Assembly (NCBI GenBank): GCA_035624785.1
Contig: DASPQV010000025.1
Coordinates: 1-64,000, forward strand
Direction: 5' to 3'
Length of the DNA stretch: 64,000 nt
DNA from: JAJZNI01 sp035624785
GTDB lineage: Bacteria; Chloroflexota; Dormibacteria; Aeolococcales; Aeolococcaceae
Numbering within the stretch: the stretch's first letter is position 1; every line of letters starts with the position of its first letter. The position numbers were made by a program, and so were the translations under genes. This document shows positions 8,100 to 15,986 of the stretch, in pieces. The notes under the pieces were generated by a model. That model searched no databases. It saw only the letters and a list, made by a program, of their open reading frames with translations, and was not told where the DNA came from.

Positions 8100-9245
8100 T
8101 CAGCCCGCGACGCCCGAGGGCTGCGCCCGGGCTCGATCCTGGGCTTCCGCGTACACGCCCAGGACGCCGTCGATCACCACCCGCCAGTCGTAGCGTGCCG
8201 CCTTGAGCAGGCCCCGCTCCCCCATGGAGCGGCGCAGGCCGGCATCGCCGACCAGGGTCCCGAGGGCGTCGGCCCAGACATCCGGCTGAGCCGGCGGCAC
8301 CAGCAGCCCTTCGCGACCGGATTCGACGACGAGGCTGAATCCGGGGATCGCCGAGGCGAGCACCGGCACCCCGCTCGCCATCGCCTCGAGCAGCACGATT
8401 CCGAAGCTCTCACCGCCGGTGGCGGGCGAGCAGAAGATGTCGCTGCTGGCATAGATGCGGGGCAGGATCGCCGGGGAGACGTGGCCGAGGAAGGAGACGT
8501 CGGCGACCCCGGTGGCCTCGCACTGGCGCTCGTAGGCCCAGCGCATCGGCCCGTCGCCGACCACCACCAGCCGGGCGTCGTCCCGGCGCCGCCGCAGCCG
8601 CCCATAGGCGTCAAGCAGGGTGGGCAGCCCCTTGCGCTGGTCCATCCGGCCCACGAAGAGGATGGTGGTCTTGCCCTCGGAGCGCAGCTCGGGCACCACC
8701 GGGAGCGAGGGATGGAATCGCGAGGTGTCGATGCCGTTGGGCACGATCCGGTAGTCCCCCTCGAAGTAGCGGCTGACGAACTCCCGGGCCGGCTCGCTGA
8801 CGCAGATCAGACCGTGGAGCCGGCGGAAGTAGCGCTTCAGGACCGGGCGCCCGTAGTAGTAGCCGAGGTTGCGCCGGGCAGTGGCGTGGAAGGTGCCGAC
8901 GTTGGCGCCACGATGCAGCCTGAGGGTGGTGATGGGCAGCCCTGGGACCAGCGGCTCGTGGTAGTGGACGACGTCGAAGCCTTCCCGGCTGAGCAGGGCC
9001 CGGACCCGGCGAACCAGGTGGAAGGAGAGGGCGATGCGAGCCACCGAGCCGTTGCCCCTGACCGGGACGCTGCGTCCGATCCGGACGTAGCCGGGGATGC
9101 CGTGCTCGTCGGGAACCCGTGAGGACGGAGCCAGGATGGTGACCTCGTGGCCGCGGCGCCGGAGCTCGTCGGCGAGGTGCCGGACGTGCTCGGTGACCCC
9201 GCCCGGATGCACGAAGTCGTAGGGAGAGACCAAGCAGACCTTCAT
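8100..9245 (-). CDS. pimA: GT4 glycosyltransferase, PimA-like phosphatidylinositol mannosyltransferase
   Basis: 381 residues from ATG 9245 (MKVCLVSPYDFVHPGGVTEH). A longer in-frame extension to 9419 would run inside the upstream acyltransferase gene and is rejected. The start has the GT4/PimA layout: GGVTEHVRHLADEL with the glycine pair near the GDP site. Later come TILFVGRMDQRKGLPTLLDA and the donor-binding region GGESFGIVLLEAMASGVPVLA (E-x7-E type motif). PimA transfers the first mannose from GDP-Man to phosphatidylinositol on the cytoplasmic leaflet. The neighbours (acyltransferase upstream, phosphatidyltransferase downstream, ino1 in the same operon) match that role. Substrate assignment rests on context as much as on sequence. 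Confidence 0.85.
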   Translation of the reverse strand: MKVCLVSPYDFVHPGGVTEHVRHLADELRRRGHEVTILAPSSRVPDEHGIPGYVRIGRSVPVRGNGSVARIALSFHLVRRVRALLSREGFDVVHYHEPLVPGLPITTLRLHRGANVGTFHATARRNLGYYYGRPVLKRYFRRLHGLICVSEPAREFVSRYFEGDYRIVPNGIDTSRFHPSLPVVPELRSEGKTTILFVGRMDQRKGLPTLLDAYGRLRRRRDDARLVVVGDGPMRWAYERQCEATGVADVSFLGHVSPAILPRIYASSDIFCSPATGGESFGIVLLEAMASGVPVLASAIPGFSLVVESGREGLLVPPAQPDVWADALGTLVGDAGLRRSMGERGLLKAARYDWRVVIDGVLGVYAEAQDRARAQPSGVAG

Positions 9246-9259
9246 CGGCGTCGGCTCGC

Positions 9260-10162
9260 TCAGTCCCCCCAGATCGGGTCGAGGACGTGCCACTGCTCGG
9301 GGTACTCCCGGATGACCCGCTCGAAGAGGCTGAGGATCTCGCGGACCACGCGCCGGATCTCCGCCTCCCGGGGGGCGGCCGGGTCCCACGGGATCTCGGG
9401 GTGAACGATGGCCGCGCACCCGGCCGGGATCCGGGGCAGGATGACGGGCAGGATCACCGACCCCGCCCGCATCGCCACGTCGATGACCCCGACTGGGATC
9501 CTCGCCTCGGCCCCGAAGAAGGTGAACGGCTCACCATTGCCCACCAGGTCGCGGTCCATCGCCAGGGCGATGGACCCGCCCCCCTTGAGGATCCTGAGCA
9601 CCTCGCGCATGGCATGGGCGCCCAGGCGCCGCCGGGTGGCGCTGTCGCCGCCGCGGATGGCGGCGATGTCGATGGGCACGACCCGGACTCCCTGAGCCAC
9701 CCGGGAGCCGACCACCCGGTCGAATAGCTGGGGTGGCCGCAGGTACTCGGCGAGCAGAGCCATGGGGTAGCCGACGCTGTTCCCGGCCGCCAGCCCACGC
9801 TCCCAGGAGCCGAGGTGGAGAGAGATGACCGCCACCCCCCTGCCCCTCTTGAAGGCCTCCGTGTACCGCTCGATGTCCTGGACCACCAGGCCATCGCTGA
9901 CCCGGTCGCCCTCGAAGCGCATCGCCATCACGTCCACCCAGGTGCGCCCCAGGTCGCGGAGGTTGCGCCGGGTGACCTGGCCAAGCTGCCGGCGGTTCAG
10001 CTCAGGGAAGACATGGCTCAGGTTCGCCCGGAGACCCCGCACCGATCCGGGGTTGGCGAGCCGGAGAGCCTCCACGCACCCCACGGCAAGCCCGTACGAG
10101 ACCTTTCGGGGGAGGACACGGACCAGGGACTCGGCCACCCGGTAGAAGTAGTAGGGCAGCAT
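9260..10162 (-). CDS. LpxL/HtrB-type lysophospholipid acyltransferase, PatA-like
   Basis: 300 residues from ATG 10162 (MLPYYFYRVAESLVRVLPRK). This start has GGAGG seven bases upstream and the usual family N-terminus, so it is preferred over an ATG at 10270 that adds a Gly/Ala-rich tail. The catalytic H-x4-E motif is HLGSWERG (about residues 114-121), followed by MDRDLVGNGEPFTFFG and a C-terminal PEQWHVLDPIW, matching the PEQW motif of the family. In mycobacteria PatA (Rv2611c) acylates the mannose of PIMs and lies beside pimA and pgsA1. The same neighbours appear here in a different order. Lipid A-type acylation is unlikely, as no Lpx genes are seen. Confidence 0.85.
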   Translation of the reverse strand: MLPYYFYRVAESLVRVLPRKVSYGLAVGCVEALRLANPGSVRGLRANLSHVFPELNRRQLGQVTRRNLRDLGRTWVDVMAMRFEGDRVSDGLVVQDIERYTEAFKRGRGVAVISLHLGSWERGLAAGNSVGYPMALLAEYLRPPQLFDRVVGSRVAQGVRVVPIDIAAIRGGDSATRRRLGAHAMREVLRILKGGGSIALAMDRDLVGNGEPFTFFGAEARIPVGVIDVAMRAGSVILPVILPRIPAGCAAIVHPEIPWDPAAPREAEIRRVVREILSLFERVIREYPEQWHVLDPIWGD

Positions 10163-10328
10163 CGACCCGCCTCCGCCGCCCGCCATCGCGGCGCCGGCGG
10201 GCGCCGTGCCGTCGGAGCCCTGCTCGATCTTCTGGCTGACGGTGCTCACGGACCAGGCCTGGACCCCCATGCGCTTCTCGTCGCCGCGGCGGCCCGGCAG
10301 GGGTCACCAGCGTGACGGTGAGAGGCTA

Positions 10329-11477
10329 TCAGGAGACGGGCGGTTCCGCCCCCCCAGCGGCGACCACGACCTCGGGCACGGCGGCGACGTGACCGTTGCC
10401 GCCGGTCGCCCCGGCGATGAACGCCTCGGTGAGCTCCCGGGCCCGGTTGTCCGAATACTGCTTGGGCGGCGACTTCATGAAGTAGGAGGAGGGGCCCTCG
10501 AGGGTGCCGCTGAGGCCGCGGTCGAGGCCCAGCTTGCAGCAGCGGACCGCATCGATCACGATCCCGGCGCTGTTGGGGGAATCGACCACCTCCAGCTTCA
10601 GCTCCAGGTTCAGCGGGATGTCGCCGAAGGAGCGGCCCTCCATCCGGATGTAGCACCACTTCCGATCGTCCAGCCAGCGGACGTAATCGGAAGGTCCGAT
10701 GTGGATGTTGCGGTCCTCCAGGGTCTGGTCGAGCTGGGAGCGCACGCTGTTGGTCTTGCTGATCTTCTTGCTCACCAGGCGCTCGCGCTCGAGCATGTTG
10801 AGGAAGTCGGTGTTGCCGCCGAAATTGAGCTGGTAGGTGTTCTCGATCTTCACGCCCCGGTCCTGGAAGAGCCGGGTGAGCACCCGGTGGACGATGGTGG
10901 CGCCGACCTGCGACTTGATGTCATCGCCGATCACCGGCAGGCCCGCCTTGCGGAAGCGTCCCTGCCAGTAGTCCTCGCGGGCGATGAACACCGGCATGCA
11001 GTTGACCATGCCGCAGCCGGCGGCCAGGATCTGCTCGGTGTACCACTTGACAGCCTCCTCGCTGCCCACCGGGAGGTAGTTGACCACCACGTCGGTGCCG
11101 GTGTCCTTGAGCACCTGGACGATGTCAGCGGTGGGCCCGGGCGCCTTGGTGATGACCTCCTTGAGGTACTTGCCCAGGCCGTCGTGGGTCATTCCCCGCA
11201 CCACCTTGACGCCCTTGGGGGGGACATCAGCGAACTTCACGGTGCAGTTGGGGCCGCTGAAGATGGCCTCGGAGAGGTCCTTGCCCACCTTCTCGATGTC
11301 GATGTCGATGGCCGCCGAGAACTCGATGTCGGAGATGTGATAGCCGCCGAGGTCGACGTGCATCAGCCCGGGCACCATCTCACCGGGCTCGGCATGCCGG
11401 TAGTACTCGACGCCCTGCACCAGCGACGAGGCGCAGTTGCCCACTCCCACGATGCCGACGCGTACCTTGCTGCTCAC
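10329..11477 (-). CDS. ino1: Inositol-3-phosphate synthase
   Basis: 382 residues, close to the actinobacterial enzyme length. The Rossmann start VRVGIVGVGNCASSLVQG is followed by the conserved catalytic core VIGDDIKSQVGATIVHRVL and QLNFGGNTDFLNM. It converts glucose 6-phosphate to myo-inositol phosphate with NAD+ as redox cofactor, feeding phosphatidylinositol (and possibly mycothiol-type) synthesis in the cytoplasm. Its ATG overlaps the stop of the ArsR gene by four bases (ATGA), so the two are translationally coupled. The acyltransferase, PimA-like transferase and phosphatidyltransferase genes follow in the same direction. Confidence 0.95.
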   Translation of the reverse strand: MSSKVRVGIVGVGNCASSLVQGVEYYRHAEPGEMVPGLMHVDLGGYHISDIEFSAAIDIDIEKVGKDLSEAIFSGPNCTVKFADVPPKGVKVVRGMTHDGLGKYLKEVITKAPGPTADIVQVLKDTGTDVVVNYLPVGSEEAVKWYTEQILAAGCGMVNCMPVFIAREDYWQGRFRKAGLPVIGDDIKSQVGATIVHRVLTRLFQDRGVKIENTYQLNFGGNTDFLNMLERERLVSKKISKTNSVRSQLDQTLEDRNIHIGPSDYVRWLDDRKWCYIRMEGRSFGDIPLNLELKLEVVDSPNSAGIVIDAVRCCKLGLDRGLSGTLEGPSSYFMKSPPKQYSDNRARELTEAFIAGATGGNGHVAAVPEVVVAAGGAEPPVS

Positions 11478-11887
11478 GGAACCACCTCACTGACGGGCGC
11501 CTGGGGCACCCCCACTGGCCTGACGAGATCGGGAGGGGCGCCGGGCGCCGCCTCCCCATCGAGGATCCGGACGAAGCTCTGCAGATGGCGGGTGATCGCC
11601 TCCCGGTCGAGGCGGCAGAACACCTCGCGTCCCTCCCGCCGGGTGGAGACGACCTGGGCGTGGCGGAGGATCCGGAGATGCCAGCTCATCCGCGGCTGGC
11701 TCACCTTGCACAGCTCGGCGAGCTCGGAGACGCGCATCTCGCCCAGCCGGGCCAGCAGCTCGACGATGGCGAGCCGGGTCGGGTTGGCCAGGCCCTCGAA
11801 ATGGACCGAGAGGTCGAAGGCCCCGGCGGCGATGGCCCCCGGGACGGCCCGCCGGGGCGGGCGCGGACGCATAAGCGACTCTTTCAT
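11474..11887 (-). CDS. ArsR-family winged-helix regulator, probable autoregulator of the inositol-lipid operon
   Basis: 137 residues from ATG 11887, or 132 from ATG 11872 (MRPRPPRRAVPG). The second start has an AAAGAG ribosome-like sequence six bases upstream, and it leaves the left operator arm outside the coding region, so it may be the real one. The winged-helix core is clear: HFEGLANPTRLAIVELLARL, MRVSELAELCKVSQPRMSWH with recognition helix SQPRMSWHLRIL, then the wing VSTRREGREVFCRL. No CVC metal box is seen in the recognition helix region. The 4-bp overlap with ino1 and the inverted repeat across its start suggest it represses its own operon. In mycobacteria a PadR-like gene (Rv0047c) neighbours ino1, so an ArsR here would be a family swap. 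Confidence 0.85.
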   Translation of the reverse strand: MKESLMRPRPPRRAVPGAIAAGAFDLSVHFEGLANPTRLAIVELLARLGEMRVSELAELCKVSQPRMSWHLRILRHAQVVSTRREGREVFCRLDREAITRHLQSFVRILDGEAAPGAPPDLVRPVGVPQAPVSEVVP

Positions 11888-11920
11888 AAAGGAAGGATGA
11901 ATAAAGAGTAGCTTATGCGT
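11867..11920. promoter_or_regulatory. 18-bp inverted repeat at the head of the arsR-ino1 operon
   Basis: The left arm (11867-11884, ACGCATAAGCGACTCTTT) and right arm (11903-11920, AAAGAGTAGCTTATGCGT) are complementary at 17 of 18 positions, with an 18-base A/T-rich spacer. It overlaps codons 2-7 of the ArsR gene if ATG 11887 is used. The A/T richness stands out sharply from the flanks. By position and symmetry it is the best operator candidate for the ArsR-family protein encoded directly beside it. As RNA it could also form a long hairpin covering the start codon. Confidence 0.75.
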
Positions 11921-12036
11921 TCTCCGCGCGCAAGGTCCCCGGACGGATTCGCTCGAGCGGGCGCGGTTCAGCCCGAGCTGGCAGCGGCCCCAACTGCCGC
12001 GCCGCCAGCCCAGGTCGGGACAGCGACACTAGGCGG

Positions 12037-12579
12037 ATGAACGCCGTCGAGGAGACCGGTGCCCAGCCAGGGGGAGGCACTGCCCCATCCCTCCGGATCA
12101 GCTTCCCGGCGCGACGCCCCACCGCCCTGGTGGTCCCCCTGGCCCTGGTGACGGAAGTCGCCGGGGCCCTGATCCTGCTGGTCCTCCATGCTCCGATCGG
12201 CTGGTTCGTGATCGCGGCGCCGGTGGGCGCCCTGCTGGTCACGGGTCTGGTGTTCCGGCCCAGCCTCCAGCTCACCCGGGAGGGCGTGCTGCTTCGCCAG
12301 TACCCCTTCTCCAGCCTGACCAGGTGGGAGGTGATCGCGGCGGTCGGACTGGCCCGGGCCGGCAACCGGGTGATCCTCGGCTACCGGCTGGTTCCGGGGA
12401 CCCCGCCTCCCCGCCGCCAACCGGCGGCGGCGCTGCTGCGCGCCGCGGGGCGCCCCTATGACGGCGGTTTCCTCGTCGACTCGCTGGCCGGGCGGCCCGA
12501 GGAGGTCCTGGCCGCGGTCTCCGCCCACCTCGCCGACCCTGCCCGACGGGCCACCCTGCCGCCGACGCGGCGGAGCTAG
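12037..12579 (+). CDS. Two-helix membrane protein with PH-like domain, function unknown
   Basis: 180 residues. Two hydrophobic segments (about 29-50 and 54-72) are followed by a compact region, LQLTREGVLLRQYPFSSLTR then WEVIAAVGLARAGNRVILGY, which resembles the bacterial PH domain that follows twin membrane helices in many uncharacterised proteins. A basic, Pro-rich linker and a short helical tail complete it. It starts about 115 bases from the divergent ArsR operon and may share that promoter region. No function can be assigned. Confidence 0.65.
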   Translation: MNAVEETGAQPGGGTAPSLRISFPARRPTALVVPLALVTEVAGALILLVLHAPIGWFVIAAPVGALLVTGLVFRPSLQLTREGVLLRQYPFSSLTRWEVIAAVGLARAGNRVILGYRLVPGTPPPRRQPAAALLRAAGRPYDGGFLVDSLAGRPEEVLAAVSAHLADPARRATLPPTRRS

Positions 12580-12670
12580 AGACCGAAGCCGGCCAGCTGC
12601 TCGGAACGGAGCTTCCGGCGGGGGGCTGGGAGCGGAGCCGGTCTCAGCGCGGGCGACGTGCGCCTCGGGC

Positions 12671-13300
12671 TCATCTGGGCCCCGCGGAGGCGGAAACGCC
12701 GGGGCGCTCCCGGCTCACCACGGTCACCAGCTCCCCCTCCTCCTCGCCGGCCGGCTCCGGCTCTCGGGCGAGCAGCAGGAGGGTGGCGATGAGCAGGAAG
12801 GCGGAGAGCGCCATGTAGGCGATCGAGATGAATCCGAAGATGTTGAAGTAGGCCGCGGAGCAGACCGGCTCCCCGATCCCGCAGGAGACGGTCGGCTGGG
12901 TCGGGAATCTCTCCAGCTGGTAGTGGTAGACGGAGAGCAGGGCGCCGCAGAGGGCGAGGGGCGCGACGAAGCGGCGTGCGGTGTAGAGGTCACGGCGGAA
13001 GGTGGCGATGCCGAGCAGCAGGGTCTCGGGGTACATGCAGATCCGCTGGTACCAACAGAGGGCACAGGGGACGAACCCGGCCCCGTACTGGAAGTACAGG
13101 CTTCCTGCACTGGCGACGACCGCGACCGCGAACGCGGCAGGCAGGGCGTAGGGCGCGAGCCCGTCGCGAGCCCGCTTCCAGAGGTCGCGCCCCGGGGCGG
13201 TCAGGCGGCTGATCAGGAACCCGGCGAGGGCGGTGAGGACGAGGAGGTCAGCGACCAGGGCCAGGACCGACAGCGCGTCGGCGACCTGCGGCCAGCTCAT
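12671..13300 (-). CDS. DsbB-like disulfide bond formation membrane protein
   Basis: 209 residues with five predicted hydrophobic segments: one N-terminal, then the four-helix DsbB core. The first redox loop holds CALCWYQRICMYP, matching the CxxC-W-x-Q-R signature of DsbB/BdbC. The second pair lies in SCGIGEPVCSAAYF. DsbB-type proteins pass electrons from a thiol oxidase to quinone. Its ATG at 13300 follows the stop of the DUF929 gene without any gap (TGA ATG), which makes that thioredoxin-like protein its likely partner. Confidence 0.88.
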   Translation of the reverse strand: MSWPQVADALSVLALVADLLVLTALAGFLISRLTAPGRDLWKRARDGLAPYALPAAFAVAVVASAGSLYFQYGAGFVPCALCWYQRICMYPETLLLGIATFRRDLYTARRFVAPLALCGALLSVYHYQLERFPTQPTVSCGIGEPVCSAAYFNIFGFISIAYMALSAFLLIATLLLLAREPEPAGEEEGELVTVVSRERPGVSASAGPR

Positions 13301-14257
13301 TCAGCTCCCGACCGCCTGCTCGGCCTCGAGTGTCTTCTCGATCCCCTGGATGACCGAGGTCGAGCAGACCCCTGAGGGCTGACCCCCGGTGGTGATGCAG
13401 ATCGCCGCGGTCAGGTAGTTGGCGTTGCCGACGATGGCCTGGGTGACCGGGTTGGAGGGATCCGAAAGATCCCCGGCGATCTGCTGCCAGGTCAGCCCCT
13501 GGAGGATCGCGGGAGAGTACTGGACCTGGTAGATGGTGAAGCGGTTGCCGATGTCCAGGAAGGGCACCCCGGAGGAGGCGGCGTAGGGGGGCTGGTCGTA
13601 GGTCTGATAGATCTGGCTCACCTGCGAGCTCATGGGCTGGAACGGGTTGTCGTTCCGGTCCCACGCCTCGGTGGCCACGAAGTCGACGTACTGGCTGGAA
13701 TAGGTGCTACCCGCGAAGGTGAAGCTGTGGGTGTTGGGGTAGACGTCATCGGGGGTGGAGGCCATCTCCTGGAGGTTGGCGAAGGTCCCGAAGCGTGACA
13801 GGGCGACCACCATGCTCCAGCGCTCGGCGGCGCAGTAGGGGCAGTACTCGCCGCCGACGAAAACCACCTCGGGACGGCCGCTGGAGCCGTCGAGGGTGCT
13901 GGTGTTGTTGATCCTGATCATGTCCCCGGGCTGCCCGCCCGTCCCCACCTGGGAGTAGACGTCCGGGCTGGGGTCCGTGACCGAGGCCAGCACCGACGCG
14001 GGGACCGGGCCGAGGCTGATCGGGGCCGGCGTCAGCAGGTGGGCGACCAAGACGATGACCAGCACGATCACGACGATCGCGCCCACGCCGCCTCCGGCCA
14101 GGAAGCCGGGAGACTGCCACCACGGCCGCAGCATGCGGTCGATCCGGGTCGCTCCGCGGCGGCGCTGCTTCTTGGTGGGGACGCGCCGGCCGTTCGGCTG
14201 CGGGCGCGGCGCCGGCGGACGGGACTGCGGGCGAGAGGCTGGACGGGCTGTTGGCAT
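13301..14257 (-). CDS. Membrane-anchored DUF929 thioredoxin-like protein with CPYC motif
   Basis: 318 residues. A basic Pro/Arg-rich cytoplasmic tail (about 1-50) is followed by one membrane helix (GGGVGAIVVIVLVIVLVAHL) and an extracytoplasmic domain with VFVGGEYCPYCAAERWSMV, the redox-active CxxC of the DUF929 family. A downstream PFLDIGNRF matches the cis-Pro region expected of a thioredoxin-like fold. Two further Cys (AICITTG, SGVCSTS) near the C-terminus may form a second pair. DUF929 was first noted in Sulfolobus and occurs in some GC-rich bacteria. With the adjoining DsbB-like gene it probably forms an oxidative folding pair. Confidence 0.8.
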   Translation of the reverse strand: MPTARPASRPQSRPPAPRPQPNGRRVPTKKQRRRGATRIDRMLRPWWQSPGFLAGGGVGAIVVIVLVIVLVAHLLTPAPISLGPVPASVLASVTDPSPDVYSQVGTGGQPGDMIRINNTSTLDGSSGRPEVVFVGGEYCPYCAAERWSMVVALSRFGTFANLQEMASTPDDVYPNTHSFTFAGSTYSSQYVDFVATEAWDRNDNPFQPMSSQVSQIYQTYDQPPYAASSGVPFLDIGNRFTIYQVQYSPAILQGLTWQQIAGDLSDPSNPVTQAIVGNANYLTAAICITTGGQPSGVCSTSVIQGIEKTLEAEQAVGS

Positions 14258-14388
14258 GGTTCCTGTTCCCTCACCGAACGGGCTCGCCGCAAGCGCGACG
14301 CCCAGGAAACTACCGGCGGGGCTCGGTCGCCATGGTACCGAGTCGGGGCCGGTGGACCCCGGTATCCCGATCCTCTCGGCTCGGCCGG

Positions 14389-14410
14389 GAAGGGCCCTTC
14401 TGCCTACAAT
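14389..14410 (+). promoter_or_regulatory. Palindrome GAAGGGCCCTTC directly before a TACAAT -10 box
   Basis: A perfect 12-bp palindrome (14389-14400) ends four bases before TACAAT (14405-14410), a near-consensus -10. No good -35 is seen. A protein bound to the palindrome would sit in the spacer and control the downstream dioxygenase-rhodanese gene. This promoter is inferred from sequence only. Confidence 0.45.
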
Positions 14411-14466
14411 CGGGTGGCGCCTCCTGAATCTCCGACGGGGAGGGGGCCGCGCCCAAGGAGGGGCAG

Positions 14467-14511
14467 ATGGCGAGGCTGGGGCTCACCGGTGACGATCGCC
14501 ACGCGGCCTGA
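14467..14511 (+). CDS. Possible 14-residue leader peptide
   Basis: ATG 14467 is preceded by AAGGAGG at near-ideal spacing, the best ribosome site in this neighbourhood. It opens a 14-codon frame, MARLGLTGDDRHAA, ending at TGA 14509-14511. It overlaps an alternative GTG (14489) of the dioxygenase-rhodanese gene in another frame. It could be a translational leader coupling or attenuating that gene. There is no run of Cys, Met or other codon that would explain attenuation, so its role is open. Confidence 0.35.
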   Translation: MARLGLTGDDRHAA

Positions 14512-14560
14512 GACTGCCCACCGGGGCGGCGGGAGGGGCACGAGGCGGGGGTCGTTCGCG

Positions 14561-15940
14561 GTGACCCCCCTGGAGACCACCGCCCTGGGCAATCGGTGCT
14601 ACGTCGCCAGCGATGGCGCCGTGGCGGTGGTGATCGACCCTCCCCGCGACATCGACCGGGTGCTGGCCATGTGCGGCCGGATCGGCGCGCTGCCGCAATG
14701 GGTCCTTGAGACCCACGTGCACAACGATTACGTGAGCGGCGGCCTGGAGCTGGCCCGCCTGACCGGAGCCCGCTACGGCATTGCGGCCGAGGAGAGGGTC
14801 AGCTTCCCGGACGACCGGGTCGGGTTGCGCGAAGGCCAGGTCATTGCGGCGGGGCGGATGAGGATCCGGGCCGTCCACACCCCTGGGCACACCGACCAGC
14901 ACCTCTCCTTCGTCCTCGCCGACGACCGGGAGGGTCCTGCTCAGGCGGTGTTCACGGGTGGGTGCTGGCTGCCCGGGACAGCCGGCCGAACCGACCTCCT
15001 CGGCAGCGACAGGGCGCTCGAGCTGGCCCGGGCACAGTGGCGCTCGATCCGGCGGCTGGCCGCGGAACTTCCCGACAGTGCGGAGATCCGCCCCACCCAC
15101 GGCTTCGGCAGCTTCTGCGCGGCCGGGCTGGTCAGCGGCCCCGACGAGTCCAGCGTCGGGACGGCTCGGGCGACCCACCCGGCGCTGCGGCTGGACCAGG
15201 AGAGCTTCGTCCGCGAGCTCCTCGGGGGCTTCATCGATCACCCCCGCTACTACAGCCGGATGGCGCCGATCAACCGGTCAGGCCCGGACCCCATCGACCT
15301 GCGACCGGCCCCGGCGGCGGTCCGGGGTGAGCTGGCGGAGCGGATCGCGGCCGGCGAGTGGGTCGTGGATCTGCGCCCCCGCGGCGAGTTCGCCGCCGGT
15401 CACCTGCGAGGCTCCCTCAACATCGAGGCCGGGGACTCGTTCGCCACCTACCTGGGCTGGCTGCTCCCCGCGGGGATGCCGGTCAGCCTCACCGCCGGGG
15501 ACCACCGAGCCGTCGCCGCCGCCCAGCGCGCCATGGCCCTCATCGGCCTGGCCCGGCCGGCGGCGCAGGCGGTCGGGCCGCTTTCGTTGTGGGCCGGTGA
15601 CGGCGAGGTCGGCGGTTACCCGGTCGCGCGCTTCGCCGACCTCGAAAGCCGCAGGGACGCCGGGGCCGCTCCGGCCGTGCTCGACGTCCGCCGCTCCGAC
15701 GAGTGGGCCGCCGGGCACCTCGCCGGAGCGGTGCACCTTCCCCTCCCGGACCTTGCCGAGCGCCTCGGCGAGGTGGCCGCGCTGGCCGAGGCCGGACCGG
15801 TCTGGGTGCACTGCGAGCTGGGATTCCGCGCCTCCGTCGCCGCCTCCGCGCTGGACGCGCACGGAATCCCGGTGGTGCTGGTCAACGACAGCCTGGCGGC
15901 GGCGCATCTCGCCGGCATGCCGCTGGTGCGGGGAGGCTAG
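14561..15940 (+). CDS. Metallo-beta-lactamase-fold persulfide dioxygenase-like protein with two rhodanese domains
   Basis: 459 residues from GTG 14561 (VTPLETTALGNR); GTG 14489 is an alternative. The N-terminal MBL domain has THVHNDYVSGG (ETHE1-type HxHxD with Tyr in place of the last His), HTPGHTDQHLSF and FTGGCWLPGTAGRTDL. The first rhodanese domain (WVVDLRPRGEFAAGHLRGS) has no Cys in its loop and is probably structural. The second (VLDVRRSDEWAAGHLAGAVH) ends in VHCELGFRAS with the active-site Cys. Proteins of this build oxidise glutathione- or other low-molecular-weight persulfides and move sulfane sulfur in the cytoplasm. A leader peptide and a palindrome-bearing promoter precede it. Confidence 0.88.
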   Translation: MTPLETTALGNRCYVASDGAVAVVIDPPRDIDRVLAMCGRIGALPQWVLETHVHNDYVSGGLELARLTGARYGIAAEERVSFPDDRVGLREGQVIAAGRMRIRAVHTPGHTDQHLSFVLADDREGPAQAVFTGGCWLPGTAGRTDLLGSDRALELARAQWRSIRRLAAELPDSAEIRPTHGFGSFCAAGLVSGPDESSVGTARATHPALRLDQESFVRELLGGFIDHPRYYSRMAPINRSGPDPIDLRPAPAAVRGELAERIAAGEWVVDLRPRGEFAAGHLRGSLNIEAGDSFATYLGWLLPAGMPVSLTAGDHRAVAAAQRAMALIGLARPAAQAVGPLSLWAGDGEVGGYPVARFADLESRRDAGAAPAVLDVRRSDEWAAGHLAGAVHLPLPDLAERLGEVAALAEAGPVWVHCELGFRASVAASALDAHGIPVVLVNDSLAAAHLAGMPLVRGG

Positions 15941-15986
15941 CGCACCGGCTCGAGAGGTGGGTTTCCGGCTCGGGGCCAGGGCATCA

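Noticed and set aside
9246..9419. N-terminal extension of the PimA-like protein
   Set aside because: It lies in the coding region of the acyltransferase in another frame and has shadow-ORF composition.
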